This document shows, in pieces, positions 59,351-60,679 of a stretch of 60,679 nt of DNA (position 1 is its first letter; the number at the start of each line of letters is the position of its first letter). Location: NCBI GenBank assembly GCA_020247055.1, contig JADCJL010000015.1, positions 1 to 60,679 on the forward strand, in the 5' to 3' direction. Source of the DNA: Acidobacteriaceae bacterium. GTDB taxonomy: Bacteria > Acidobacteriota > Terriglobia > Bryobacterales > Bryobacteraceae. A program made the position numbers and the translations under genes. Below the pieces are notes generated by a model that ran no database searches, was not told the DNA's origin, and saw only the letters and a program-made list of their open reading frames with translations.

Positions 59351-60679
59351 GTGAACAAGGCATGTCTGCTGCCGGTGCTGTTCGCCGCCTCGCTCGCGGC
59401 CCAGACCGTCAGCTACCGGCGCGAGATCGCCCCCGTTTTGCAACAACGCTGCGTGGCCTGCCACCAATCCGGCAACCCCTCCGGCGGCTTCGTGGCCGAA
59501 ACGGCCGCCGGCGTCGCCCGCGCCGCCCGCTCCGGGCTCCTCCTCGATACCCTTACCGGCGAACGCCCCCGCATGCCGAAAGCGGGCCCTCCCTTGGCTT
59601 CCGCCCAGGTCGCGCTGCTGCGTCGCTGGGTCGAACAGGGCGCCCCCGACGACTCCACCGGCGAACCGGCCACCTGGTGGTCCCTCCGCCCCCTACCCCC
59701 GTCCAGACCCGCCTCTATCGACGAGTTCGTCCTCGCCAAACTCCAAGCCGCCGGCCTCACCCCCTCCCCCGAAGCCGACCGCCGCACCCTCATCCGTCGC
59801 CTCTCCTACGATCTCCACGGCCTCCCGCCCACCCCCCAAGAGTCGGACGCCTTCGCCGCCGACCCCGATCCCCGCGCCTACGAACGCCTCGTCGACCGTC
59901 TCCTCGCCTCCCCGCGCTACGGCGAACGCTGGGCCCGCCACTGGCTCGACGTCGTCCACTACGGCGACTCCCACGGCTACGACAAAGACAAGCCCCGGCC
60001 TCACGCCTGGCCCTACCGCGACGCCGTCATCCGCGCCTTCAACGAAGACCTCCCCTACCCCCGCTTCGTCCGCGCCCAACTCGCCGGCGATCTCCTCTAC
60101 CCCAACGACCCCCACGCCTTCGCCCTCACCGGCTTCCTCGCCGCCGGCCCCTGGGACTTCGTCGGCCACCAGGAACTCAAAGAAGGCACCGCCAACAAAA
60201 ACCTCACCCGCCTGCTCGACCGCGACGACATGGTCGCCACCACCATCTCCACCTTCGTCAGCCTCACCGCCCACTGCGCCCGCTGCCACGACCACAAGTT
60301 CGATCCCATTCCCCAGGCCGACTACTACAACCTCCAGGCCGTCTTCGCCGGCATCGATCGCGCCGACCGGCCCTACGACGCCGACCCCGCCGTCTCCGCC
60401 GCCCGCCGGGCGCTCCTCAACGAAAAACTCGCCCTCCAGCGCCGCCTGCAGCCCCACCTCGATCGCGTGGAGTTCGCCTCAAGCCCCGAACTCACCGCGC
60501 TCGATATCCGCATCCAGGACGCCGGCCTGCTCATCGCCCACCTCGGCACCCCCAAAACCCCCGCCGAAACCGCCGAAAAGCTCCGCCTCGAAACCCGCCG
60601 CACGGCCGACCGCGCCACCCGCCAGAAACTCGTCGACGCTCTGGCCGGCGCCGAAACTCTTGCCGCCATCGCCGCCGGC
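59351..60679 (+). CDS. Planctomycete-type cytochrome protein (PSCyt1/DUF1549), partial at window end
   Basis: A reading frame open from the GTG at 59351 to the last base (443 codons, no stop). It has a signal peptide (LLPVLFAASLAAQ), then a PSCyt1 domain with haem motif CVACH (Cys34-His38, RCVACH) and PRMPKAGPPL. The DUF1549/PSCyt2 domain follows: RRTLIRRLSYDLHGLPPT, SPRYGERWARHWLDVVHYGD, NEDLPYPRFVRAQLAGDLL, and a second Cys pair CARCHDHKFDPI. Usually a DUF1553 domain follows and would lie beyond the window. Such proteins are surface-associated and of unknown function. It starts 22 nt after the preceding gene. Confidence 0.88.
   Translation, partial: MNKACLLPVLFAASLAAQTVSYRREIAPVLQQRCVACHQSGNPSGGFVAETAAGVARAARSGLLLDTLTGERPRMPKAGPPLASAQVALLRRWVEQGAPDDSTGEPATWWSLRPLPPSRPASIDEFVLAKLQAAGLTPSPEADRRTLIRRLSYDLHGLPPTPQESDAFAADPDPRAYERLVDRLLASPRYGERWARHWLDVVHYGDSHGYDKDKPRPHAWPYRDAVIRAFNEDLPYPRFVRAQLAGDLLYPNDPHAFALTGFLAAGPWDFVGHQELKEGTANKNLTRLLDRDDMVATTISTFVSLTAHCARCHDHKFDPIPQADYYNLQAVFAGIDRADRPYDADPAVSAARRALLNEKLALQRRLQPHLDRVEFASSPELTALDIRIQDAGLLIAHLGTPKTPAETAEKLRLETRRTADRATRQKLVDALAGAETLAAIAAG

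Noticed and set aside
1-60679. CRISPR array, rRNA genes, replication origin
   Set aside because: No regularly spaced repeats, no rRNA-like sequence and no DnaA-box cluster were noticed on reading either strand.

Overview
The window looks like a chromosomal segment of an acidobacterium, most likely from the Bryobacterales/Solibacter side of the phylum. This placement is inferred from gene content, not from a marker gene. The DNA is GC-rich. It carries an Oar-like TonB-dependent receptor with an N-terminal carboxypeptidase-regulatory-like domain, a full alternative complex III plus caa3 oxidase operon, a planctomycete-type cytochrome (PSCyt1/DUF1549) protein, an FGly sulfatase and many secreted proteins of unknown function.

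Region 1-5960 is an eroded accessory zone. It holds a TPR lipoprotein, a two-gene unit of unknown function with a TTGA start/stop overlap, and relics of several mobile elements: a transposase OrfA-like fragment, the 3' end (domains V and VI) of a group II intron, and a frameshifted IS4-type transposase. Region 5962-12903 is a phosphorelay cluster: a REC-HPt protein, a PAS hybrid kinase with three REC-like domains and an HPt, a NarL-type regulator, and a REC-HPt protein whose N-terminus looks like a decayed kinase. Region 12904-13980 is a second scar, with a phage-like membrane protein fragment and an integrase C-terminal relic, closed by a perfect hairpin terminator.

Region 14013-26777 is one long minus-strand run. 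From its upstream end it reads acyl-CoA (glutaryl-CoA-type) dehydrogenase, secG, tRNA-Leu(GAG), a thioredoxin-fold protein, citrate synthase, an ankyrin protein, an RraA-family protein, a sugar-nucleotide-epimerase-like protein, ferrochelatase with a candidate [2Fe-2S] site, three small unknowns and the Oar-like receptor. Region 26834-34512 has a TPR/beta-barrel protein and an overlapping TIM-barrel hydrolase-like gene (reminiscent of PgaA/PgaB), a PilZ-J-winged-helix fusion, a GntR regulator with a palindrome in its 36-bp divergent promoter region, and a coupled TIM-barrel isomerase and CPA2 antiporter. Region 34960-40726 is a catabolic or secretory cluster: DUF6454 protein, sulfatase, SDR, and an 891-residue fusion of three hydrolase domains.

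Region 40709-45325 (minus) is a tightly coupled histidine kinase / REC-XRE regulator / outer-membrane beta-barrel operon. Region 45569-58024 (plus) encodes a respiratory module: ActABCDEF oxidises quinol and passes electrons to a caa3 oxidase (CoxBACD) whose subunit I has the YS motif of A2-type enzymes. SCO and a small membrane protein sit between the two complexes. The window ends with a Tat-exported unknown and a PSCyt1/DUF1549 protein that runs off the edge.
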